NCBI GenBank assembly: GCA_963736685.1
Contig: CAVTPZ010000036.1
Span: 52,712 to 116,711, forward strand
Origin: DASUPK01 sp963736685
Lineage (GTDB): Bacteria > Actinomycetota > Thermoleophilia > Solirubrobacterales > 70-9
Length of the DNA: 64,000 nucleotides
Reading direction: 5' to 3'
Below the pieces are notes generated by a model. That model had not been told where the DNA came from and ran no database searches. It was given only the letters and a program-made list of their open reading frames with translations. The position numbers and the translations under genes were made by a program. Each line of letters opens with the position of its first letter. Within the stretch, counting starts at the first letter, position 1. Shown piece after piece: positions 15,756-24,511 of the stretch.

Positions 15756-16808
15756 CTAGGCGCAGGACCAGGCGCTCGACCCGGAGTCACGCCAGATCTC
15801 TGCGGCGATGCGGTCCTGCTCGGCCTTGGGCGCGTTCTGCGGCTCGCCCTGGCCGCCGTAGGCCGCCCAGGTGGAGGGCAGGATCTGGTACGCGCCGCCG
15901 GCCCCGCTGGAGGAGTTGAGCGCGTGGTAGTTGCCGCCCGACTCGCACATGACGATGTAGGTCGGGATCGAATATGGGCCGCCGAGGTAGGCGGGGCTCC
16001 CGGAGCCCGATGAAGATGAGGACGAGGAGGAGGCCTGCTGGGCAGCCTGCTGCTGCTCGAGCTGGGCAACCTGGTCCTGGGCGTCCGAGAGCGATGCCTG
16101 GGTTCCGGAACGCGCCTGGGCGACAGCGGTCGCGTCCTGGTTCGCGGCCTGCTGGCTCGCGATGAAGCTCTGCTTGGTAACTGTGAGCTGCTGGGCCTCG
16201 GAGTCCGATTGCTGCTTCAGGTCAGCGACCCGGTGGGTGTGATCGGCCATCTGGTTCCGCAGCATCGCGACCTGGTTGGCGATCCGCATGTCGGCGTGAT
16301 GGAGCGCCTGGAGATAGTCGGCGCGCGTGGAGAGGTCGTCGAAGCCGTTCGACTCGAGCAGAACCGTGACGTAGTCGGGGGCGTCGCTCTCGTAGATGCC
16401 GACGAGACGCTGGTCCAGCACCTTGACCGACGTGGCGTATCGCCCCCGCAGCGAGTCGAGCTGCCGCTCAGCGGCGTCGAGCTGCTTCGAGAGCTGCTCC
16501 GAGCGGGCCTCCGCGTCCTGGACCTGGGCGTTCAGCTCCATCGCGTGCGCTCCCGCCTGGTGTGCCTGGGTGGTGAGCGAGGCGATCTGGGCCGTCTGCG
16601 AACCGACCTTGTCCGAGAGCTGGCCGGCGTCTGAGCGCGCCGCGTCGATCTTGTCCTTGAGCGAGGGGTCCTTGGCACCGGCGAGGCTGATCCCCAGCGC
16701 GACGCTGACGGCGAACGCGATCGCGCCGCCCAGCGCGATTCGCCTACGCCTGAATGCCCGGCGAGGCCGGACGCGTGCGCTGCGGACGGATGTCGTCGCT
16801 GCTGCCAT
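15756..16808 (-). CDS. Rpf/transglycosylase-like exported protein with coiled coil
   Basis: 350 residues. A basic N-terminus and hydrophobic segment (IALGGAIAFAVSVALGISLAGA) form a signal peptide or anchor. Residues 50-260 form a long coiled coil rich in Gln, like the CwlO/RipA N-terminal domain, followed by a Ser-rich linker (S8 run). The C-terminal 80 residues resemble an Rpf/lysozyme-like domain: PTYIVMCESGGNYHALNSSSGAGGAYQILPSTWAAYGG, with Glu in MCESGGN as the likely catalytic residue. The protein probably remodels peptidoglycan during growth or resuscitation. A c-di-AMP riboswitch precedes it, the usual control of rpf and cell-wall hydrolase genes in Actinobacteria. AAGGAG directly abuts the ATG. 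Confidence 0.9.
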   Translation of the reverse strand: MAAATTSVRSARVRPRRAFRRRRIALGGAIAFAVSVALGISLAGAKDPSLKDKIDAARSDAGQLSDKVGSQTAQIASLTTQAHQAGAHAMELNAQVQDAEARSEQLSKQLDAAERQLDSLRGRYATSVKVLDQRLVGIYESDAPDYVTVLLESNGFDDLSTRADYLQALHHADMRIANQVAMLRNQMADHTHRVADLKQQSDSEAQQLTVTKQSFIASQQAANQDATAVAQARSGTQASLSDAQDQVAQLEQQQAAQQASSSSSSSSGSGSPAYLGGPYSIPTYIVMCESGGNYHALNSSSGAGGAYQILPSTWAAYGGQGEPQNAPKAEQDRIAAEIWRDSGSSAWSCA

Positions 16809-16817
16809 CTCCTTCGG

Positions 16818-16965
16818 TGCCTGCGGGGTTAGCTGACGGGCTCACGCGGTAAGGAGTCGCGTTACGCCGGAGCTGCTGCCGGCGATTCGCCCCAACAATT
16901 TGGGTTCCCCGCTCCCTCGAAATCGAGGGATTCGGCTCTCTCGAGCCAGGAACGGTAGCGAACGC
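16818..16965 (-). ncRNA. Cyclic di-AMP riboswitch (ydaO/yuaA class) upstream of the Rpf-like gene
   Basis: On the minus strand the leader contains, in order, GAGAGAGCCGAATCC, GCGGGGAACCC, GGGGCGAATCGCC and CCCGTCAGCTAACCCCGCAGGC. These match the conserved core of ydaO-type aptamers known upstream of rpfA and NlpC/P60 genes in Actinobacteria. The element ends about ten bases before the start of the cell-wall gene. In this class c-di-AMP binding normally lowers expression. I identified it by eye from motif order and have not folded it. It fills most of the 16809-17045 gap. Confidence 0.85.
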
Positions 16966-17045
16966 TCTCATAGGCGCGTGGCGACCGTCGAGCACGGTTC
17001 GAACCGGCCCTCGTGGTGCAAGGAATCCTGCAGATCGTGCCTGGG

Positions 17046-17972
17046 TCAGGCGGCCAGGGCGGGTACCGCTTCCTCGCGATATGCCCGGCAGACCTCGCGC
17101 AGGATGCCGAGCATCTCCTCGGCCGCGGGCGAGCGTGCCTCGCTCTCGCGCGTGACGGCCCAGACGCGGCGGATCGGCTTCCGGCCGCGCACCGCACGCA
17201 GCTCGATGTCGGGATGACCACCGGCGAGCTCGGGCAGGATCGTCACGCCGAGCCCCCCAGCGACGAACCCCTTGATCACCTCGTACTCCTCGCTCTGGAA
17301 GCTGATCCTGGGCTCGAAGCCCGCGTCACGGCAGATCTGGAGCACCTGCTCGCGGCAGGAGCTCGGGAGCTCTCCGCAGAGCCAGTCCTCATCGGCGAGA
17401 TCCTCGATCCGAACGGACTTGGCGGCTGCCAGCGGGTGACCGGGCGGCAGCGCCACCCGCATCGACTCCTCGTAGATCAGCTCCGCCTCAACGTCGCGGG
17501 CGAAGTCGAGCGGGAAGTCGGGATAGTCGAAGACGACCGCGAGGTCGAAGTCGCCCCGCTTCAGGGATGGGAAGGCGTCCTCCGGCTCATCCTCGGAGAA
17601 CTGGAGCTCGACCTTGGGGAAGCGCCGGCGAAACAGAGCCAGCGCCTTCGTCATCAGGGTGGCGCTGGCGGTCGGGAAGCTGGCCAGGCGGAGACGGCCA
17701 CCCTCCAGCCCTGCGATCTGCGCAAGCTCCCGCTCGGCTTCCTCGAGCCGGCACATCACGGCGTCGCCATGAGACATCAGCGCCTCGCCGGCGGTGGTGA
17801 GCTTCGGCCCCTCGCTCGTCCGCTCGAGCAGCGAGATCCCGACCTCGCGCTCGAGCACGGCGATCTGCTGGCTCACGGCGGATTGCGAGAGATGAAGCGA
17901 CTCCGCGGCGGCGGAGAAGGACCCGCGAGTGACCACCTCCTGGAGCACCCTCAGACGTCTCACATCGAGCAT
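17046..17972 (-). CDS. LysR-family transcriptional regulator
   Basis: 308 residues, typical LysR length. The N-terminal winged HTH reads MLDVRRLRVLQEVVTRGSFSAAAESLHLSQSAVSQQIAVLEREVG; a linker helix and a periplasmic-binding-protein-like effector domain with ...GGRLRLASFPTASATLMTKAL and EVIKGFVAGGLGVTILPELA follow. The effector is unknown. LysR regulators commonly control the divergent gene; here that is the small basic protein at 18078, with about 105 bases between them. Confidence 0.9.
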   Translation of the reverse strand: MLDVRRLRVLQEVVTRGSFSAAAESLHLSQSAVSQQIAVLEREVGISLLERTSEGPKLTTAGEALMSHGDAVMCRLEEAERELAQIAGLEGGRLRLASFPTASATLMTKALALFRRRFPKVELQFSEDEPEDAFPSLKRGDFDLAVVFDYPDFPLDFARDVEAELIYEESMRVALPPGHPLAAAKSVRIEDLADEDWLCGELPSSCREQVLQICRDAGFEPRISFQSEEYEVIKGFVAGGLGVTILPELAGGHPDIELRAVRGRKPIRRVWAVTRESEARSPAAEEMLGILREVCRAYREEAVPALAA

Positions 17973-18077
17973 AAGCCAAACTTATCACGCCGAGAAGGAA
18001 TCCATGTTGCACTGATATCTCACGAGGAGGAACATCGGTCTCGTTCAAGGGTCGAGCAACCAACGAGAGGAGCTGAG

Positions 18078-18272
18078 ATGGAGGCGCATGCGGGCAGGAT
18101 CAGGATTCCGACGGTCAAGAGCGCGAAGCCACGCCGGCGAGCTCGCCTTGTGGGGCTCCTTCGCGAGCTCACGAGTGCCCGGCGCGAGCGGGCGATTCGG
18201 GCACACGAAGCGCGGGTGCGCTCCGTACCCGGTTCGGAGCACACCCACATGCTGAGGCCGCGCGGGTTCTAG
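18078..18272 (+). CDS. Small basic protein of unknown function
   Basis: 64 residues from ATG 18078 with a good Shine-Dalgarno (GAGGAG, five bases upstream). The product is Arg/Ala-rich (MEAHAGRIRIPTVKSAKPRRRARLVGLLRELTSARRERAIRAHEARV), with no membrane segment and a predicted helical core. It is divergent from the LysR gene and may be its target. I do not recognise a family. Its last codons overlap the end of the convergent small membrane-protein gene (shared CTAG at 18269-18272). Confidence 0.5.
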   Translation: MEAHAGRIRIPTVKSAKPRRRARLVGLLRELTSARRERAIRAHEARVRSVPGSEHTHMLRPRGF

Positions 18273-18424
18273 CTCTGCTCTTCCTCGCCGCTACGGGAGG
18301 CGAGGTATGCGCCCACCCCGAGCACGGTCAAGGCCAGCCCGGTCCCGGCGGCGATTCGGATCTCCCGGCCGTAGGCCCTCCGCAGGAACGCGACGATGGC
18401 CCGGCCGATCAGCTCGTAGATCAC
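18269..18424 (-). CDS. Small single-span membrane protein coupled to argG
   Basis: 51 residues: MIYELIGRAIVAFLRRAYG, then a hydrophobic span AAGTGLALTVLGVGAYLAS near residues 28-46, and an acidic tail SRSGEEEQS. The GTG start at 18422-18424 overlaps the argG stop codon (GTGA), so it is translationally coupled to argG. The layout (amphipathic or basic N-terminal part, one TM helix, acidic tail) is typical of short membrane microproteins. No function can be assigned. Confidence 0.6.
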   Translation of the reverse strand: MIYELIGRAIVAFLRRAYGREIRIAAGTGLALTVLGVGAYLASRSGEEEQS

Positions 18425-19692
18425 TCTTTCTCCTTCCTGATTTGGTGTGCGAGCCGGCTCTGCAGCGTGAAGAGCTCGATGAAACCGGGGCTCGCGTGTT
18501 GGGAGAAGTCTCCCCCGGATTCGCCGAATGAAGCCAGTGATCGATCGTAGAGGGCGAACGGGGAGCTCCGCCGAATCGGGGTCACGGATCCGCGGTAGAG
18601 GCGGAGCGACACCTCGCCGGTCACGAACTCGTTGACGGAGTCCATGTACGCGTCGAGGTCGGCTCGCAGCGGCTCGAGCCAGAGACCGGCGTAGGTGAGA
18701 TACGCCCAGTGATTCTCGAGGGCTCCCTTGAAGTTGTTCTGGTGGATCGTGCAGACGAGCTTCTCGAGCTCGCGGTGGGCGGCGAGCACGATCGCGGCCG
18801 CGGGCACCTCGTAGAGGTCGCGGACCTTGAGCCCCACCACCCGGTCCTCGATGTGGTCGACGATGCCGACGCCGTGGCGCTGCCCGATCTCGGCCGCCCG
18901 ATCGAGCAGCTCCACCAGGCCGAGTTGATCGCCATCGATCGAGACCGGACGACCGCCCTCGAACCCGATCGTGACCTCCTGCGGCTCATCGGGCGCATCC
19001 TGCGGCCGCGTGACGAGCTGGAAGACGTCATCCGGCGGAGCGGCGTCGAGATCCTCGATCTCCCGGCCCTCGGAGGATCGCCCCCAGAGGTTGTCGTCGA
19101 TCGAATACGGAGAGACCTCGGTGCCCCCCTTCACCGGGATTCCGTGTTCGCGTGCATACGCGATCTCCTCCTCCCTCCCCATCTGCCACTCCCGGACCGG
19201 AGCGATGATCCGCAGCTCCGGATCGAGCGTGGCGATGGTCGCCTCAATCCGCACCTGGTCGTTGCCCTTGCCTGTGCAGCCATGGGCGACCGTGTCGCAG
19301 CCGTGCTCGCGCGCCGCCTGGACCGCAAGCTTCCCGATCAAGGGCCGGCCCAGCGCGCTGAACAGCGGGTAGCCGCCGCCGTAGAGGGCGTTCGCCTTGA
19401 TGGCCGGCAGGACGTAGTCGTGCGCGAATTCCTCGCGGGCGTCGACCAGAACCGTTTCGACGGCCCCAAGCTGCTCCGCCTTGCCGGTGACGACGTCCCA
19501 GTCCTCGCCCGGCTGCCCGAGGTTGACCGTAAGCGTGACGACCTCGGCGCCGTAGCGCTCCTGGATCCATTTCAGCATCACGCTGGTATCGAGGCCGCCC
19601 GAGTAGAGCAGCAGCACCCGCCCCACCTGCTCGGGGTCGGCCTGGTACGAGGCGACCCTCGGAGCCTCGGGGATGTTCCGGTCGGCGGACAT
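18421..19692 (-). CDS. argG: Argininosuccinate synthase
   Basis: Joins citrulline and aspartate using ATP, the penultimate step of arginine synthesis. 423 residues. The PP-loop is LLLYSGGLDTSVML near residue 30; HGCTGKGNDQVR near 137, EVSPYSIDDNLWGRS near 190 and GIVDHIEDRVVGLKVRDLYEVPAA near 275 are family signatures. The first 20 residues extend beyond most homologues. Arginine genes argCJBD lie 20 kb away, so the pathway is split. Divergent from the sortase gene. Confidence 0.95.
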   Translation of the reverse strand: MSADRNIPEAPRVASYQADPEQVGRVLLLYSGGLDTSVMLKWIQERYGAEVVTLTVNLGQPGEDWDVVTGKAEQLGAVETVLVDAREEFAHDYVLPAIKANALYGGGYPLFSALGRPLIGKLAVQAAREHGCDTVAHGCTGKGNDQVRIEATIATLDPELRIIAPVREWQMGREEEIAYAREHGIPVKGGTEVSPYSIDDNLWGRSSEGREIEDLDAAPPDDVFQLVTRPQDAPDEPQEVTIGFEGGRPVSIDGDQLGLVELLDRAAEIGQRHGVGIVDHIEDRVVGLKVRDLYEVPAAAIVLAAHRELEKLVCTIHQNNFKGALENHWAYLTYAGLWLEPLRADLDAYMDSVNEFVTGEVSLRLYRGSVTPIRRSSPFALYDRSLASFGESGGDFSQHASPGFIELFTLQSRLAHQIRKEKE

Positions 19693-19745
19693 TGAGCCGG
19701 GAAGTGTGGCGTGTTTGTTTATGCGCCGCTGCCAGAATCCCAGCA

Positions 19746-20444
19746 GTGCACCGACCGCTGAGAATCATCTCGATCATGCTGATCACGGCGGGCCTCGTCG
19801 TGCTCACGGACGCGGGGCTCACCCTGGTCTGGCAGGAGCCCTTCTCCGCCGCCTACGCCGCCATCAAGCAGGGTCAGGCCGCCGACCAGCTCAACCAGCT
19901 CGAGTCGCAGTACCCGACGCCTGCGGACCTCGAGGCGATCGCCAACGTTCGCGGCGATGCGGCGAAGGCGGGCATCCTCGCCGACCGCTTCAAGTCCCAC
20001 CTGCAGGAGGGCCATGCGATCGGGCGGATCCGGATCGATCGCATCGGCCTCAACATCGTGGTGATTCAGGGCACGGACACAGCTTCCCTGGAGAAGGGAC
20101 CTGGCCACTACAAGAACACCCCGATTCCGGGGCAACCCGGGACGGTCGCGATCGCCGGGCACCGAACCACCTACCTGGCGCCGTTTCGTCACATCAACGA
20201 CATCCAGAACGGCGACGAGATCCGAATCGAGATGCCCTATGCCGCATTCACCTACACGGTCCAGCGCCACGAGATCGTCGACCCGAGCGACGTCGGGATC
20301 ATCAGGCCGGTCGGGTACCCCCAGCTGGTGCTGACTGCGTGCCATCCGCCGTACAGCGCCGCTCAGCGCTACGCGATCTTCGCCAAGCTCACCCGCATCG
20401 ACACCTTCGACATCACCGGCGAGAGCCGGTGGCCGGCCCCCTAG
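19746..20444 (+). CDS. Sortase (class E-like transpeptidase)
   Basis: A membrane-anchored cysteine transpeptidase that links LPxTG-type proteins to the cell wall or to pilin. About 232 residues from GTG 19746. An N-terminal TM segment (ISIMLITAGLVVLTDAGLTLVW) is followed by the sortase barrel with IGRIRIDRIGLNIVVIQGTD, IAGHRTTYLAPFRHI (His139), VLTACHPPYSAAQRYAIF (Cys199, Arg208). The His-Cys-Arg triad is complete. A frameshifted protein with an LPFTG sorting signal lies 1.5 kb away (21977-22331) and is the obvious candidate substrate. Confidence 0.92.
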   Translation: MHRPLRIISIMLITAGLVVLTDAGLTLVWQEPFSAAYAAIKQGQAADQLNQLESQYPTPADLEAIANVRGDAAKAGILADRFKSHLQEGHAIGRIRIDRIGLNIVVIQGTDTASLEKGPGHYKNTPIPGQPGTVAIAGHRTTYLAPFRHINDIQNGDEIRIEMPYAAFTYTVQRHEIVDPSDVGIIRPVGYPQLVLTACHPPYSAAQRYAIFAKLTRIDTFDITGESRWPAP

Positions 20445-20448
20445 ACGC

Positions 20449-21963
20449 TCAGGCGAGCTCCAGCGGTGCGGGCGAGGTGGCAGCACCCTCGGCGGTGCGG
20501 TAAGCCACGATGAAGCGCTCGTCCGGCCGGTTGATCGGCTCCGGGAAGAAGATGGCACTCGCAGTCTCCAGGACGATCAGGAGATCGAACATCAGGGAGC
20601 GCCGCTTCAGGTAGTAGAGGTCGTGACAGAGCTTCCAGGCGGTACCCAGGCTGCTTCCGCCATACCCGCAGCGCACCTGCGCCCAGCCGGTGATCCCTGG
20701 CTTGATCAGGTGGCGGCGGTCGTAGTAGGGGAACTGCGCCTCGAGCTTGTTCACGATCGAGGGTTGCTCGGGGCGCGGCCCGACCAGGCTCATCTTTCCG
20801 GTGAGAACCAGCCAGACCTGGGGCAGCTCGTCCACGTGCAGGCGCCGGAGAATCCGGCCGATCGGCGTGATCCGGTCGTCGTCGGTGCCCGTCCAGCGCG
20901 CTCCGTCCTTGTCGGCGTCCGGGCGCATCGTGCGCAGCTTCGGCACGCGGATCTCCTGGCCGCCCTCGCCGATCCTGTTCTGGAAGTGGAGGATCGGTCC
21001 ACGGTCCCCGAGCTTGATCGCGATTGCAGCCAGCAGCACGAACGGCGCCGCGAGAACAGCGACCAAGGTGCTCAGGATGAGATCCATTGCCCTCTTCTGG
21101 ATGCCGACCCCGCCGTTGTAGCTCGGGTGAAGCATGTACTGGAACCACGCCGAGGTGGTCGTGCCCAGCGGCACGTGGCCGAAGATGTCCTCGTAGAACT
21201 GACCCGACTCGATCAGCGAGACGGGCAGGTCCAGACATGCTTCAGCGACCTGCTCGAAGACATCCAGGCGCGACGGCGTCTTCTTGAACGAGTTCTCACC
21301 CTCGGCGGGAGCGAGCGGGCCGAGCACGAGCAGCTCGATCCCGTTGTCGAGCACGGTCTGGCGCAGCAGGACCAGCGCGCCCAGGCAGCGCACGCCGGCG
21401 GTCTCGGCACGGTCACAGGAGTGGACCGGGTCGATCGACCCGACCACCTTGTAGCCCTTGACGCCGACCGCCTCGAGCTCGGCCTCGAGGCCTGCGGCGA
21501 ACTCGTGAGACCCGATCACCGCCACACGCACCTCCCGGTCATGGCGGAAGCGATGCGTGATCAGGGCACCGAGCGCGATCACGAGCCAGGCGCCGAGCAC
21601 CGGCGCCACCATGTGCCCGACGGTCACGGAGCTCGGTGAGCCGTCGGAAATGCTGATCAGGACCGCCGCCGCCGCGCCGAGCGCCGGGGCGAGTATGTAG
21701 ACGATCGCCGAGGCGAGCGGGATCAGGTGCAGCGGATACCGCGGGCGCCTCAGCAGGGTGACCGCCGCCAGCATGCAGAAGAACACCAGCAGGCCCTGCC
21801 ACTCGGAATGCAGATGCAGATACGCGATCAGCCCGCCTGTGAAGGCAGGCGCAAAACGCAAGGTCAGAAACTCGACCTTGCGCTGAGCGCTCAACCCGTC
21901 GATGTACGGAAAACTCGTACGAGCCTGCGCGACCTCGCGCACCGTGTGGGAGGCAGCGGTCAA
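20449..21963 (-). CDS. Polyprenyl-phosphate sugar-1-phosphate transferase (EPS priming enzyme)
   Basis: Starts exopolysaccharide repeat units by moving a sugar-1-phosphate onto undecaprenyl phosphate at the membrane. About 504 residues from TTG 21963, preceded by AAGGACAG. The N-terminal half has about four TM segments and a Rossmann-like region (VRVAVIGSHEF...). The C-terminal catalytic domain has KRAMDLILSTLVAVLAAPFVLL, FQNRIGEGGQEIRVPKLRTM, RILRRLHVDELPQVWLVLTGKMSLVGPRPE and PGITGWAQVR, the hallmark WbaP/CpsE motifs. Undamaged, unlike many neighbours in this locus. Convergent with the sortase, with four bases between the stops. Confidence 0.93.
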   Translation of the reverse strand: MTAASHTVREVAQARTSFPYIDGLSAQRKVEFLTLRFAPAFTGGLIAYLHLHSEWQGLLVFFCMLAAVTLLRRPRYPLHLIPLASAIVYILAPALGAAAAVLISISDGSPSSVTVGHMVAPVLGAWLVIALGALITHRFRHDREVRVAVIGSHEFAAGLEAELEAVGVKGYKVVGSIDPVHSCDRAETAGVRCLGALVLLRQTVLDNGIELLVLGPLAPAEGENSFKKTPSRLDVFEQVAEACLDLPVSLIESGQFYEDIFGHVPLGTTTSAWFQYMLHPSYNGGVGIQKRAMDLILSTLVAVLAAPFVLLAAIAIKLGDRGPILHFQNRIGEGGQEIRVPKLRTMRPDADKDGARWTGTDDDRITPIGRILRRLHVDELPQVWLVLTGKMSLVGPRPEQPSIVNKLEAQFPYYDRRHLIKPGITGWAQVRCGYGGSSLGTAWKLCHDLYYLKRRSLMFDLLIVLETASAIFFPEPINRPDERFIVAYRTAEGAATSPAPLELA

Positions 21964-21976
21964 TCTGTCCTTTGGG

Positions 21977-22331
21977 TTAGACCTGAGTCTTCGGAGCGGA
22001 CAGCCTGCGAAGCGCGAACCCGGTCCCAATCAGAGCGCCGGCAACGACCACCAGAACGATCACATCCAGACCCGTGAAGGGAAGGGATCCGACGTTCGAG
22101 CTGAGCCCCGTGGGGCTGGACGCGTGCTGCGCTGCTGGGCCTTGGCGCTGGGCCCTGACCCTGAGAGCCATTTGTGCTCGTACCTTGGACCTGGGACTGC
22201 GGGACGTACTCGCTGTCCGAGGGATTCGACAGTGCATCCTGCGCCAAAGCCATTGCAGGTGCGGCCGCAAGTGAAGCTACAACCGCCAGCAGGGCGATAC
22301 CCCCGAGTCGCTTGAGTGTGAACTTTCGCAT
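21977..22331 (-). pseudogene. Small LPFTG sortase substrate, split by a frameshift
   Basis: The first frame, from ATG 22331, gives a signal peptide (MRKFTLKRLGGIALLAVVA..., cleavage after AMALA) and QDALSNPSDSEYVPQSQVQGTSTNGSQGQG. The second frame, one base over, gives ASSPTGLSSNVGSLPFTG then a hydrophobic span LDVIVLVVVAGALIGTGFAL and a basic tail RRLSAPKTQV. Together they form a 117-residue secreted protein with a textbook sorting signal. One extra base in the stretch about 22140-22170 separates the halves. The likely partner is the sortase at 19746-20444. The gene lies 13 bases before the sugar transferase start. Confidence 0.75.
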
Positions 22332-22500
22332 TGTTCTCTTTCTATCGGCAGGGGGAGCACGGGACAGGAGGGCTGCTGCCTACCCCTGCAAGCGAGCCCC
22401 CGGGACGCTGACTCCCAGATTCCGCACGCATGTTACGGGACGCGAGTGGCAGGCGAATCCGCAATTTACCGCAATCCTGATCCGAGCTGCCTGCGCTGGA

Positions 22501-24312
22501 CTAATGCCCGACGCCCAGTTTGGCCCCAAGTGCCTCGATTTCGGGGCCCGTTGGGTTCCTTGCACCCGCCTGTGCAAGCGCCGCGCGCGCAGCGGCCGGG
22601 TTTGAGCCTGCAAGCACCTTCGCCTTCTGCCAGTAGAGGATCCACTCCTCCGGGGTCCTCTGGATGGCGTCGTTGATCGCGCGGAGCGCCGTCGGCTCGT
22701 CGCCCGCCGCCTCGGCCACCGAGGCCTTGGCGGCAAGGGGCTGGCTGCTCCACGGGTTCAGGTCTGAGGCCCGGTCGAGGTCGCGGTAGGCGCCGGAGAG
22801 ATCTGACGCCGAGGTGCGGAGCGCGTGGTTCGTGTATCTGGCGCTGAAGAAGAGGGGCACCATCGTCACCGCGACGAGGACGAGCGCGGCTCCCGCCGTA
22901 CGCCTGCTCCACACCGGCACCTCGCCCACCACCTCGTCCGCCCTCTCCCGGAGGCCCGGGCCGGCCGCCACCCCGAGGGCGAACATCGCCGGAAGGGTGA
23001 TTGCGGCGTAGTCGAAGAACCAGTCGACCGAGGAGTGCACGAGCCAATAGGCGCTCATCGCGAGGGCCCCCGCGGCCAGCGCCGCCGCCTCCTCCCCCGC
23101 CCGCCGCGCTCTCAAGACGGCCATGACGGCGGCGATGAGAAAGGTCGCGAACAGCAGCACGCCCGGGATCCCCAGCTCGGCCGCCATCTGGAGCTCGACG
23201 CTGTGGGTGTCGCGCGCCTCGAGCAGGCTGTGCCTGTGCAGCAGGTAGGAGAACCAGAAGCTGCCGGCGCCCTCGCCGGCAACAGGGTGATTCTTGAAGT
23301 CGTCGATCGCCACTCGCCAGAGGTCGCCGCGCTCGGTCCTCAGGTTGAGGCCGAACCTTGCCCCCTGTGGGCCGAGATCCGAGCTGCTCGCGTTGACTTG
23401 GCTCGCATGCTGGCTGATGAACTTGATCGGCCCTCCGGCGGATTTCGTGGCGCCCATGACGCCCACGACGAGGGCAATCGCCGCGATCGTCGCGACCACC
23501 CTGCCCACGACCGTGGTGGAACGCGGCGACAGGCGCTCGACCGGGTCGAGTCGCGCCATCGCCCAGCCCACCAGGGCCGCAATCGCGGCGGTCAGCGCGA
23601 TCGCGGTAGCCGCGTGACGGAGAAACGGCAGTGTGGCGTTCGTGCTTCCGTGGCCGGCCCGATAGACGTCGAGCAGCCACGGGAGGGCGGCCGCAGCCGG
23701 GGTCGCCGCGATCGCGGTCCAGAACACGATGTTGAGCCGCCTCGGATGGACCGCCACCAGGACCGCCAGGGCGACCGGCACCGCAAACACCGATCCGCGG
23801 CTCTGGGCGAGGATGGCCAGCCCCAGGCACATCGTCGCCGACCCGGAGAGGAGCCCTCTGAGCAACGGCGGGATTTGGCGCGAGGCCGAGAAGACCACCA
23901 TGGGCCAGACGGCCGCCAGGAAGAAGGCAGCCTCGGCGTTGCGATAGCCGATTGGATAGCGCAGCGTGGCGTCCCCCTCGACGAGGTCCTGGGGGCTGTT
24001 GCTCGTCCACAGTGCGATGACGGTGGCGATGCCAACCAAGGCGACGGAGACCACCACCGGCGAGAGGGCAAGCAGGGGACGATCACGCATCGAGACGGCG
24101 AGCCAGATCCCCAGGCCCAGGGCCACCGCGTAGACGAACGCGTGCTGCGCGTCGCTGATCGCCTCCGACGGCAGCGGCGACCAGAAGGCCGAGAGCAGCG
24201 TCCAGGCACTGAGCCCCGCCATCGCGCCGATCGCAACGAGCGCAGGCCCCCGCAGGCTGACCGTCCAGGGGCCGAACCAGGCCAGCAACGCCAGGAGCAG
24301 CAACAGGATCAT
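22501..24312 (-). CDS. O-antigen ligase/polymerase-like membrane protein with TPR tail
   Basis: 603 residues from ATG 24312. About 10-12 TM segments are followed by a soluble C-terminus with TPR-like helices (YRDLDRASDLNPWSSQPLAAKASVAEAAG...). The Wzy/WaaL signature is the periplasmic loop: RGDLWRVAIDDFKNHPVAGEGAGSFWFSYLLHR followed by DTHSVELQMAAELGIPG. The reading frame stays open upstream to about 24455 and encodes another TM helix (LFILLGTTAVLGWW) but has no start codon. An ATG at 24460 is one base out of frame, so an N-terminal frameshift in the G5 run near 24430 is likely and the true start is probably 24460. Confidence 0.85.
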   Translation of the reverse strand: MILLLLLALLAWFGPWTVSLRGPALVAIGAMAGLSAWTLLSAFWSPLPSEAISDAQHAFVYAVALGLGIWLAVSMRDRPLLALSPVVVSVALVGIATVIALWTSNSPQDLVEGDATLRYPIGYRNAEAAFFLAAVWPMVVFSASRQIPPLLRGLLSGSATMCLGLAILAQSRGSVFAVPVALAVLVAVHPRRLNIVFWTAIAATPAAAALPWLLDVYRAGHGSTNATLPFLRHAATAIALTAAIAALVGWAMARLDPVERLSPRSTTVVGRVVATIAAIALVVGVMGATKSAGGPIKFISQHASQVNASSSDLGPQGARFGLNLRTERGDLWRVAIDDFKNHPVAGEGAGSFWFSYLLHRHSLLEARDTHSVELQMAAELGIPGVLLFATFLIAAVMAVLRARRAGEEAAALAAGALAMSAYWLVHSSVDWFFDYAAITLPAMFALGVAAGPGLRERADEVVGEVPVWSRRTAGAALVLVAVTMVPLFFSARYTNHALRTSASDLSGAYRDLDRASDLNPWSSQPLAAKASVAEAAGDEPTALRAINDAIQRTPEEWILYWQKAKVLAGSNPAAARAALAQAGARNPTGPEIEALGAKLGVGH

Positions 24313-24511
24313 CGAGCCAGGCAGGAAGACGACGTCGAAGAAGCCGCCCTGCTCCCAGCCCCACCAGCCGAGGACTGCCGTGGTGCCGAGCAGGATGAAC
24401 AGGGCCGCCTGCGACAGGACGGGGTCCCCCGCATCTCGTCTCCCACCTGGGTGCGGTCATCCGCGCACCCTAATCACGCGCGAGGTGCTCTGCATCCGGT
24501 ACAAACACGGA

